From Burkholderiales bacterium (GTDB taxonomy: Bacteria > Pseudomonadota > Gammaproteobacteria > Burkholderiales > Burkholderiaceae_C), in the NCBI GenBank assembly GCA_947450745.1, contig CANFYD010000300.1:1-5464 (forward strand): a stretch of 5,464 bases of DNA, read 5' to 3'. The notes below the pieces were generated by a model that searched no databases, was not told where the DNA came from, and saw nothing but the letters and a program-made list of their open reading frames with translations. A program made the position numbers and the translations under genes. Below, one piece after another: positions 1-5,464 of the stretch; within the stretch, counting starts at the first letter, position 1, and every line of letters starts with the position of its first letter.

Positions 1-191
1 ATGGTGCTGTAGACGTTGGTGAAGACTTTGAACTCGGGGGCGCAGCGGATGTCGTAGCCGTAGCTGGAGGTGCCATAGCTGACGATTTTTTGCCCGTCGC
101 CGCCCACCCGCACCTGGCCCGGCTCAAACGGTTCGATCATGCCGTGCTGCTCCGCCATGCGGCGTATCCACTTGTCGCTCTTGATGCTCAT
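1..191 (-). CDS. dcd: dCTP deaminase, N-terminal part (runs off the window)
   Basis: Dcd deaminates dCTP to dUTP in the cytoplasm; dUTPase then makes the dUMP used for thymidylate synthesis. The minus strand reads 63 complete codons from an ATG at 191-189, beginning MSIKSDKWIRRMAEQHG and including SYGTSSYGYDIRC at residues 38-50 and EFKVFTN at about 53-59. Both stretches are highly characteristic of the bacterial Dcd N-terminus, in the version of about 188 residues common in betaproteobacteria. The catalytic region (Ser/Arg/Glu around residues 110-140 in the E. coli enzyme) lies beyond the window, so activity cannot be judged here. The start is supported by a GGGGA Shine-Dalgarno-like sequence at 202-198, 6 nt from the ATG, and by the family's usual N-terminus. 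It begins 49 bp after the stop of the DppA-like gene on the same strand. Identification is by recognition of the family sequence. Confidence 0.94.
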   Translation of the reverse strand, partial: MSIKSDKWIRRMAEQHGMIEPFEPGQVRVGGDGQKIVSYGTSSYGYDIRCAPEFKVFTNVYST

Positions 192-217
192 CTTTGATCC
201 CCAGGGTTTGCGGCCGC

Positions 218-223
218 ATTTTA
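218..223 (-). promoter_or_regulatory. Possible -10 element for dcd
   Basis: The minus strand reads TAAAAT here, five of six matches to the sigma-70 -10 consensus, in an otherwise GC-rich 49-bp gap. A start point a few bases downstream would leave a leader of about 20 nt before the dcd ATG at 191, with room for the GGGGA ribosome site at 202-198. No recognisable -35 hexamer sits 16-18 nt upstream; that stretch is GC-rich and reaches back to the stop codon of the upstream gene. A single AT-rich hexamer can occur by chance, so this is only a candidate. The alternative is that dcd is read through from the upstream gene. Confidence 0.25.
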
Positions 224-240
224 GGGGACGGCCACCGGTC

Positions 241-1833
241 CTAGCGACTGGGTGGCGGCTCGCTGAAGCTGATGCCGTCAAAGCGAAAGCCGCCGTCGGG
301 CCCCAGCTCAAAGCCGGCGACGTTCTTGCGCACCGCCACCGTCAGCCGCCCGTGGGCCAGCGGGCTCCAGGGCAGCTGGGCCATCGCGATGCGCTGGGCC
401 TTGGCATAGAGCTGCTGGCGCTGCGGCTGGTCCAGCGTCTGGCGGGCCTGGTTGATCGCGGCGTCGTAGGTGGGGTCGCACCAGAAACTGGCGCTGCTGG
501 CCCCGCAGGCGAGTTGGCCCGCCGTGTCGGCCGGCTCCGGGTCGCCGCTCCAGCCCAGCAGGGCGGTGTCGTGTTCGCCGGCGTCGAGCCGTTTCAGGTA
601 TTCGCCCCACTCGTAGCTGACGATGCGTGCCGACACGCCCACTTTGGCCCAATCGGCCTGGATCATCTGCGCCATCAGTTGCGCGTTCGGGTTGTAGACG
701 CGCTGCACCGGCATCGCCCACAGCGTCAGTTGCAGCTTGTCCACGCCGGCGCGTTTGAGCAGCGCGCGCGCTTGCTCCGGGTTGTAGGGCACCGCCTTCA
801 GGCTGGCATCAAAAGCCCAGCTGGCGGCCGGCACGGTGGAGCGGGCCACCTCGCCGGAGCTGCCGAAGATGGTCTTGATCAAGGCCGCCTTGTCGATCGC
901 CATGTCCAGCGCTTGGCGCACCTCCAGCCGGTCCAGCGGCGGCTTTTTCAGGTTGAAGGCCAGGAAGCCGATGTTCAAGCCGGGCTGGCTGATCAAGGTA
1001 ATCGCAGGGTTTTTGGCCAACTCGGGCAGATCGGCCGGGTTGGACAGCACGGCAATGTCGCATTCATCGCGCAGCAAGCGCTGCGTGCGCACATTGCGGT
1101 CCACCGTGATCGCAAACACCAGCTGATCGACACGCGCCACCTCGGGGCGGAAGTAGGCCGGGTGGCGCACATAGCGAACCACGCTGTCCGGCTGAAAACT
1201 CTTGAACATGAAAGGGCCAGTGCCAATGGGCAAGCGGTTGATCTGCGCGGGCTTGCGCTGCTGCAGCAATTGCGCCCCGTACTCGGCCGACTGCATGCCA
1301 GTGAAGGCATAGGTCAGCATGCTGAGAAAGGACGCATCGACCTGCTTCAGCTGGATCGCCACCTCGTGGTCGCCCAGCCGCTCGACCTGGGTGATCAGCT
1401 GCGCCCAGCCCAGTGACGTCACATAGGGCGACAGCGTCGGCAGTGCTTGCTGGAATGGGTGCTTGGGGTTGAGCAAACGGCCAAAGGTGAACAGCACGTC
1501 GTCGGCATTGAAGTCGCGCGTCGGCTTGAACCAGGGCGTGCTGTGGAACTTCACGCCGCGTCGCAACTGGAAGACGTAGCGGCGGCCGTCCGGGCTGACG
1601 CTCCAGCTCTGCGCCAGTTCGGGCACCAACCGGCCGCTGCCCCGCTCGGTGGTCAGCAAGCCGTCGAACACCGGCTGGGTGGCCAGGTGGTCGATGCCGG
1701 AGTCGCTGTTGGCCGGGTCGAAGGTCTGCGGGCTGCCCTGCGCGCAATAGCGCAAGGTGGTGGTGGGAGCGGCCAAGGCCGCCGCTGTCGAAACCAGCAG
1801 CGCCAGCGCCCAAATCGTTTTGATTCTGATCAT
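241..1833 (-). CDS. Periplasmic solute-binding protein of a peptide-type ABC importer (DppA-like, SBP_bac_5 family)
   Basis: The 530-residue protein should capture a peptide or similar solute in the periplasm and pass it to an ABC importer. It has a signal peptide: basic MIRIK, a hydrophobic run to about residue 20, and probable cleavage after A19-L20-A21. The mature part follows E. coli DppA throughout: LRYCAQGSP near the N-terminus, LRRGVKFH (90-97), LPIGTGPF (201-208), and LWAMPVQR then IQADWAKVGV and YEWGEYLKR (371-415). R378 and D431 align with DppA Arg355 and Asp408, which hold the dipeptide carboxylate and amino group, with identical 53-residue spacing. C30/C258 and C443/C452 match the two DppA disulfides. 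The segment after D431 is about two residues shorter than DppA's GDNGDPDNF stretch and differs in sequence, so specificity may differ (inference). An ATG at 1926 would bury the signal peptide, so I chose 1833, which has a good GGGGAG site. No permease or ATPase genes are adjacent. The family is certain; the exact ligand is not. Confidence 0.92.
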   Translation of the reverse strand: MIRIKTIWALALLVSTAAALAAPTTTLRYCAQGSPQTFDPANSDSGIDHLATQPVFDGLLTTERGSGRLVPELAQSWSVSPDGRRYVFQLRRGVKFHSTPWFKPTRDFNADDVLFTFGRLLNPKHPFQQALPTLSPYVTSLGWAQLITQVERLGDHEVAIQLKQVDASFLSMLTYAFTGMQSAEYGAQLLQQRKPAQINRLPIGTGPFMFKSFQPDSVVRYVRHPAYFRPEVARVDQLVFAITVDRNVRTQRLLRDECDIAVLSNPADLPELAKNPAITLISQPGLNIGFLAFNLKKPPLDRLEVRQALDMAIDKAALIKTIFGSSGEVARSTVPAASWAFDASLKAVPYNPEQARALLKRAGVDKLQLTLWAMPVQRVYNPNAQLMAQMIQADWAKVGVSARIVSYEWGEYLKRLDAGEHDTALLGWSGDPEPADTAGQLACGASSASFWCDPTYDAAINQARQTLDQPQRQQLYAKAQRIAMAQLPWSPLAHGRLTVAVRKNVAGFELGPDGGFRFDGISFSEPPPSR

Positions 1834-1878
1834 GCGAACTCCCCGTTGACCCACTTTCGGCCGGGCGATGGTCGCATG
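1831..1878 (-). promoter_or_regulatory. Possible hairpin enclosing the RBS and start codon of the DppA-like gene
   Basis: On the minus strand CATGCGA (1878-1872) is an exact reverse complement of TCGCATG (1837-1831), which contains the start codon. The 34-nt loop between them holds the GGGGAG ribosome site. If the 7-bp stem forms in the mRNA it would sequester the ATG and could lower or condition translation. The stem is short, the loop long, and a 7-bp match over this distance can be chance, so this is only a structural candidate. Confidence 0.2.
1839..1844 (-). promoter_or_regulatory. Ribosome binding site deciding the start of the DppA-like gene
   Basis: The minus strand reads GGGGAG, followed by a 5-nt spacer (TTCGC) and the ATG at 1833-1831. 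This is a strong Shine-Dalgarno match at good spacing. It supports the start immediately before the signal peptide over the in-frame ATG 93 nt upstream at 1926, whose extra 31 residues would be read through one of the REP-like repeats. Confidence 0.75.
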
Positions 1879-1890
1879 CCGCTCAGGCTC

Positions 1891-2008
1891 GTAGGGCGGG
1901 TCGAGACCCGCGGGCAATTCCGCCATGGGCAGCGACGTACCGACGCGAGCCGGCCTGGAGCAACACAGGTGCCACAGTCGGCCGCACGCGGGTCACGACC
2001 CGCCCTAC
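1891..2008. repeat. REPIN-like element: two inverted GTAG-headed REP-like hairpins
   Basis: Two 22-bp units, 1891-1912 on the plus strand and 2008-1987 on the minus strand, are inverted copies with one mismatch, separated by 74 bp. Each starts with GTAG, then GG, then a perfect 7-bp palindromic stem GCGGGTC/GACCCGC around a 2-nt centre (stems 1896-1902/1905-1911 and 1988-1994/1997-2003). The match ends exactly at GTAG on the outer side. A GTAG head followed by a small imperfect or perfect palindrome is typical of REP sequences mobilised by REP-associated tyrosine transposases (RAYT), and inverted pairs of this size are the usual REPIN arrangement. It lies between the stop of the RND gene and the start of the DppA-like gene, the usual extragenic placement. 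No transposase gene is in the window. A decayed MITE with similar ends is the main alternative. Confidence 0.7.
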
Positions 2009-2009
2009 A

Positions 2010-2022
2010 ACCCGGTTCGGGT
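2010..2022 (-). terminator. Short hairpin at the end of the RND gene, weak terminator candidate
   Basis: ACCCG (2010-2014) and CGGGT (2018-2022) form a 5-bp stem with a 3-nt loop, overlapping the last base of the RND stop codon (TGA at 2024-2022). No run of T follows on the minus strand, so it does not look like a complete intrinsic terminator. Together with the REP-like hairpins directly downstream it may still protect the 3' end of the efflux mRNA or attenuate read-through. That role is inferred from what REP hairpins do elsewhere. Confidence 0.25.
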
Positions 2023-5000
2023 CAAGCCAGCGCCTCGGTGGTGATTTCGCCGGGCACGCTGCGGCGGGCAAACAAGGTGTACATCGTCGGCACGACGAAG
2101 AGGGTCAGCAAGGTGCCCAAGCTCATGCCGCCGACGATGACCCAGCCGATCTGCTGGCGGCTTTCGGCCCCGGCGCCGCTGGCCAGGGCGAGCGGCACAG
2201 CACCGAGCACCATCGCCCCGGTGGTCATCAGAATCGGCCGCAGGCGCAGCGCCGCCGCTTCCACCACCGCGTCCTGCACGCTGCGGCCCTGCTGGCGCAA
2301 CTGGTTGCTGAACTCGACGATCAGGATGCCGTGCTTGGTGATCAGCCCCACCAGCGTGATCAAGCCGATCTGCGAATACACATTCAGCGTGCCGCCCGAC
2401 CATTGCAGCGCGCCCAAAGCACCGACCATCGACAGCGGCACCGACAGCAGAATCACGAACGGGTCGATAAAGCTTTCGAACTGCGCCGCCAGCACCAAAA
2501 AGATGAACAGCAGCGACAACACGAAGACCAGGCCGAGCGCGCCGCTGGAGGTTTTGTACTCGCGCGACACGCCGTTCAACTCGGTCGCGTAACCGACCGG
2601 CAGCAGCCGGGCGGCCGTGCTGTCCATGAAGGCCAGCGCCTCGCCCAGCGAGTAGCCGGGTGCCAGGTTGGCGGTGAAGGCGACCGAGCGGCGCTGGTTG
2701 AAGTGGTTCAACTCGCGCGGGCTGACCGCCTCGTTCACCTTGATCAAGCTGGACAGCGGCACCATCGTCTCGCCGCGCCCGCGCACGAACAGCCGCTCGA
2801 TCTGGTCCGGCGTGGTGCGGCCGGCCGCCTCGGTCTGCAGCAGCACGTCGTATTGGTCGGCGCCGCGCTTGTAACGCGTCACCGCCCGGCTGCCCAACAT
2901 GGTTTCCACCGTGCGCGCCACCTGATCGACCGGCACGCCCAGATCGGCCGCGCGCTCGCGGTCCACTTCCAGAAACAGCTCAGGCTTGTTCAGCCGCAGG
3001 TCGTTGTCCGGCTGGACCAGGCCGGGGTTCTTGTTCATCTCGGCCATGAAGGACTGCGCCAGCGTGGCCAGATTGGCATAGCTGTCGCTGGTCACGACGA
3101 TGAAGTTGATCGGCCGCTCGCGGAAGCCCTGGCCCAGGCTGGGCGGCGTGATCGGGAAGGCCTGCACACCGGGCAGCAGGTTCACTTGCGGCAGCATCAG
3201 CCGGGCGATCTCCTGGGTGGAGCGACTCCGTTCGGTCCAGTCCACCGTGCGCAGAATCGCCACTCCGCTGGAAACGGTCGACCCCCCGGCGAAAAAGAAG
3301 GCCCGGTCGAACTCGGGGTAACCGGCGGCGATGCGGTCCACCGCGTCGAAATAACGCGCGGTGAAGGCCAAGGTGGCTCCGTCGGGTGCAGTGATCGGCA
3401 TGAAGATCACGCCCCGGTCTTCCATCGGTGCCAGCTCCGACTTGGCATGGGTGAACAACCAGGCACTGCCGGCCCCGGAGGCCAACATCACCGCCACCAC
3501 CGCCCAGCGCGCGCGCAAGGCCTGGCGCAGCGCCGCCGCGTATTGGTCGCTGATCCAGATCAGCACCCGCTCCATGCCGCGATCAAAGCGGGTCGGGTTC
3601 GGGGCGTGGCGCAGCAGCTTGCTGCACATCATTGGCGTCAGCGTCAGTGCCACAAAACCGGACACCACCACCGCGCCAGCCAGCGTCAGCGCGAACTCGG
3701 CAAACAGCCGGCCGGTGCGGCCCGGCGTGAAGGCCAGCGGCGCAAATACCGCCGCCAACGTCATCGTCATGGCCAGCACCGCAAAGGCGATCTCCTTCGC
3801 CCCTTTCAGCGCGGCCTGGAACGGTTCCAGCCCTTCCTCGATGTGGCGGAAGATGTTTTCCAACACCACGATGGCGTCGTCCACCACCAGGCCAATCGCC
3901 AGCACCAAGGCCAGCAGCGTCAGCGTGTTGATGGTGAAGCCGGCCAAGGCCATCAGCGCGAACGAGCCGATCAGGCTGATCGGTATCGTCACCAGCGGAA
4001 TGATGGAGGCGCGCAAGGTGCGCAGGAACACGAACACCACCAGCGCCACCAGCACCACTGCCTCGGCAATAGTGGTGTAGACCGAGCGGATCGAGCGGTC
4101 GATGAACACCGAGTTGTCATTCGCCGGCAGCACCCGGATCGTGTCCGGCAGGTCGGCCTGCAGCTTGGGCATCATCTCGCGCACGCCGGCCGCCACCTCC
4201 AGCGGGTTGGCGGTGGCTTGGCGGATCACGCCCAGGCTGATCGACGGCACGCCGTTCAGACGCACACGCGAGCGCTCGCTGGCGGCGGCCTCCTCGATGC
4301 GCGCCACATCGCCCAGCCGCACGCTGAAGCCGGCCGATTGCTTCAGCACCACGGCGGTGAACTGCGCCACCGTGTTCAGGTCGGTGCGGGCGGTGACGCT
4401 GAACTCGCGCTGCTCGCTCTCGATGCGGCCGGCCGGCACTTCCAGGTTCTGCCGCCGCAAGGCATCTTCCACATCGGCCACGGTCAGCTTGTAGGTGGCC
4501 AGTCGGTCGGCGTCCAGCCAGATGCGCATTGCGTATTTGCGGTCACCGCCGACTTGCACATCGGCCACGCCGGGAATCGTCTGCAAGCGCGGCCGCACGA
4601 CGCGGTTGACCAGATCGGTAATTTCCAGCGGGCTCAGCGTGTCGCTGGAAAAGGCGATCCAGATCGTCGGCTGCGCGTCCGCCTCGACCTTGGCCACCAC
4701 CGGCTCGTCGGCCGCCTCGGGCAAGCGGCTGCGCACGCGGGCGACCCGGTCGCGCACATCGGCGGCGGCGTCATCGGGGTTTTTCTCCAGGCGGAAGCGG
4801 GCGGTGATCTGGCTTTGCTCCGAGCGCGAGCTGGAGGTGAGGATTTCCACCCCATCGATGCCGGCGATCGAGTCCTCCAGCGGCTTGGTCACCTGGCCCT
4901 CGATCACCTCGGACGACGCACCGACCAGGCGCGTGCTGACGGTCACCACCGGCTCGTCGATACGCGGGTATTCGCGCAGCGACAACCGGCCGAACGACAC

Positions 5001-5078
5001 CAGACCAACCAGCAACAGCAGCAGCGACATCACGGTGGCAAAGACCGGCCGCCGGATCGAGATTTCAGAGATGCGCAT
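2022..5078 (-). CDS. RND multidrug efflux pump, inner-membrane subunit (AcrB/HAE-1 family)
   Basis: This 1018-residue protein is a proton-driven inner-membrane pump that would work as a trimer with a periplasmic adaptor and an outer-membrane channel. It starts with the typical family N-terminus (ISIRRPVFATVMS). The two-fold RND plan is visible: TM1 about 13-30, a large periplasmic domain to about 335, TM2-TM6 about 335-482, TM7 about 525-542, a second periplasmic domain to about 845, and TM8-TM12 about 847-1000. The proton relay is intact: D400 and D401 in TM4 (GLVVDDAIV), K915 in TM10 (GLITKHGILIVEF), R945 and T952 in TM11 (RLRPILMT), matching AcrB D407, D408, K940, R971 and T978. The paired Asp and hydrophobic-drug-type TM4 favour HAE-1 over heavy-metal pumps. 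It begins 9 nt after the adaptor stop with only a weak ribosome site, so translation is probably coupled. It is slightly shorter than AcrB (about 1049) but shows no break. Substrates cannot be told. Confidence 0.97.
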   Translation of the reverse strand: MRISEISIRRPVFATVMSLLLLLVGLVSFGRLSLREYPRIDEPVVTVSTRLVGASSEVIEGQVTKPLEDSIAGIDGVEILTSSSRSEQSQITARFRLEKNPDDAAADVRDRVARVRSRLPEAADEPVVAKVEADAQPTIWIAFSSDTLSPLEITDLVNRVVRPRLQTIPGVADVQVGGDRKYAMRIWLDADRLATYKLTVADVEDALRRQNLEVPAGRIESEQREFSVTARTDLNTVAQFTAVVLKQSAGFSVRLGDVARIEEAAASERSRVRLNGVPSISLGVIRQATANPLEVAAGVREMMPKLQADLPDTIRVLPANDNSVFIDRSIRSVYTTIAEAVVLVALVVFVFLRTLRASIIPLVTIPISLIGSFALMALAGFTINTLTLLALVLAIGLVVDDAIVVLENIFRHIEEGLEPFQAALKGAKEIAFAVLAMTMTLAAVFAPLAFTPGRTGRLFAEFALTLAGAVVVSGFVALTLTPMMCSKLLRHAPNPTRFDRGMERVLIWISDQYAAALRQALRARWAVVAVMLASGAGSAWLFTHAKSELAPMEDRGVIFMPITAPDGATLAFTARYFDAVDRIAAGYPEFDRAFFFAGGSTVSSGVAILRTVDWTERSRSTQEIARLMLPQVNLLPGVQAFPITPPSLGQGFRERPINFIVVTSDSYANLATLAQSFMAEMNKNPGLVQPDNDLRLNKPELFLEVDRERAADLGVPVDQVARTVETMLGSRAVTRYKRGADQYDVLLQTEAAGRTTPDQIERLFVRGRGETMVPLSSLIKVNEAVSPRELNHFNQRRSVAFTANLAPGYSLGEALAFMDSTAARLLPVGYATELNGVSREYKTSSGALGLVFVLSLLFIFLVLAAQFESFIDPFVILLSVPLSMVGALGALQWSGGTLNVYSQIGLITLVGLITKHGILIVEFSNQLRQQGRSVQDAVVEAAALRLRPILMTTGAMVLGAVPLALASGAGAESRQQIGWVIVGGMSLGTLLTLFVVPTMYTLFARRSVPGEITTEALA

Positions 5079-5087
5079 GGCGGGCTT

Positions 5088-5464
5088 TCAGCGGCTGAGC
5101 GCGGGGACAGGAGCGGGGGCAGGGGCTGGCGTGAGGGAGCCGGCGGGGGCACTGCCGGCGGCGCTGGCCAAAGCCGCCCGTCCGCTGCCGCCTTGCGCGT
5201 CCACATCCACCACGCTCAGCGCCTGGCCGTCGCCGCGCATCAAGCGGCTCTGGCCGGCGGTGACGACGCGCTCACCCGCCTTCACGCCGGACAACAGCTC
5301 GACCCGGCCGGGCACACGGATGCCGATGTCGGCCTCGATGCGCTGCGCCTTCGGCGCGTTGCCGTTGCCGTTGCCGTTGCCGTTGCTGCTGCCGCCTTCC
5401 ACCACCTTGATGATGTATTGCTTGCCGCCCTGCGGCACCAGCGCTTCCTCCGGCACGACCAGCG
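5088..5464 (-). CDS. RND efflux periplasmic adaptor (membrane fusion protein), C-terminal part
   Basis: Only the last 124 residues are in the window; the gene continues past 5464. The adaptor is anchored in the inner membrane and links the RND pump to the outer-membrane channel. The fragment opens LVVPEEALVPQGGKQYIIKV, the conserved strand region of the beta-barrel/membrane-proximal domains. It continues with RIEADIGIRVPGRVELLSGV and then KAGERVVTAGQSRL, the standard family ending. Two oddities stand out. A Gly-Asn run (NGNGNGNGN) sits in the loop between KVVEGG and the next strand. After the domain ends there is a flexible tail of roughly 35-40 residues rich in Gly, Ala, Pro and Ser, finishing with APAPAPVPALSR. 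The stop TGA (5090-5088) is 9 nt before the RND ATG, so the two genes are one operon. The N-terminal signal, coiled-coil hairpin and lipoyl domain are outside the window. Confidence 0.92.
   Translation of the reverse strand, partial: LVVPEEALVPQGGKQYIIKVVEGGSSNGNGNGNGNAPKAQRIEADIGIRVPGRVELLSGVKAGERVVTAGQSRLMRGDGQALSVVDVDAQGGSGRAALASAAGSAPAGSLTPAPAPAPVPALSR
5358..5387. repeat. In-frame hexanucleotide microsatellite in the adaptor gene
   Basis: The plus strand has four perfect GTTGCC units (5358-5381) and a fifth with one change, GTTGCT (5382-5387). On the coding strand these read as alternating AAC and GGC codons, producing the Asn-Gly run of the adaptor. Because each unit is two codons, gain or loss of units would alter a surface loop length without shifting the frame. 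Confidence 0.85.

Noticed and set aside
139..1416. Long plus-strand open frame (425 codons) opposite the DppA-like gene
   Set aside because: It lies antisense to a gene with clear family motifs and continues into dcd on the other strand. Its translation is rich in Arg, Ala, Gly, His and Gln with no recognisable domain, as expected for a high-GC antisense shadow.
1834..1926. N-terminal extension of the DppA-like protein from an ATG at 1926
   Set aside because: The 31 extra residues would precede a clear signal peptide and be encoded partly by a REP-like repeat. The ATG at 1833 has a strong ribosome site and gives a standard exported protein.
1834..2021. Sigma-70 promoter for the DppA-like gene in the intergenic gap
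   Set aside because: Candidate pairs such as TTGCCC with TACGAG at 18-nt spacing, or TTGCTC with GTACGT at 17 nt, have poor -10 matches. The gap is GC-rich and no pair stands out enough to annotate.
1883..2071. Small minus-strand open frame (62 codons) across the REP-like element
   Set aside because: It overlaps the 3' end of the RND gene in another frame, is composed mainly of the repeat sequence, and resembles no known protein.
1447..2592. Long plus-strand open frame (381 codons) spanning the DppA-like 5' end, the REP-like element and the RND 3' end
   Set aside because: It runs across two real genes and the repeat with no domain or family resemblance and has no evident ribosome site. It is best explained by scarcity of stop codons in GC-rich DNA.
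3361..4080. Plus-strand open frame (239 codons) inside the RND gene
   Set aside because: It is fully antisense to the conserved membrane core of the pump and its Ser/Ala/Thr-rich translation has no family features. It is a shadow frame.

Overview
The window is GC-rich and densely coding. It looks like the chromosome of a betaproteobacterium, most likely in the order Burkholderiales. This rests on the GC-rich codon usage, the betaproteobacterial-looking dCTP deaminase N-terminus, and the overall style of the RND efflux genes. The genus cannot be fixed from the sequence alone. All four genes lie on the minus strand, so transcription runs from position 5464 towards position 1.

In transcription order the layout is as follows. 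(1) The 3' end of a periplasmic adaptor (membrane fusion protein) gene, 5464-5088, cut by the window edge. (2) A complete HAE-1 type RND efflux pump gene, 5078-2022, starting 9 nt after the adaptor stop; the two form an adaptor/pump operon. (3) A 188-bp intergenic gap, 2021-1834, holding two inverted copies of a GTAG-headed hairpin sequence (REP-like, together a REPIN-like element). (4) A complete gene for a DppA-like periplasmic solute-binding protein, 1833-241. (5) A 49-bp gap, then the first 63 codons of dcd (dCTP deaminase), 191-1, cut by the window edge.

Functionally, the adaptor and pump would assemble with an outer-membrane channel, not encoded here, to expel hydrophobic or amphiphilic compounds. 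The DppA-like protein should deliver peptides or a related solute to an ABC importer whose permease and ATPase genes are not in the window. Dcd feeds dUTP/dUMP synthesis for thymidylate. No evidence links the last two genes to the efflux operon beyond sharing its strand, and the REP-like element separates the two blocks.

I found no RNA genes, CRISPR array, transposase or phage genes. I see no convincing new multi-gene system. The most notable non-coding signal is the REPIN-like element. Smaller points are an in-frame hexanucleotide microsatellite in the adaptor gene and a possible start-codon hairpin ahead of the DppA-like gene.
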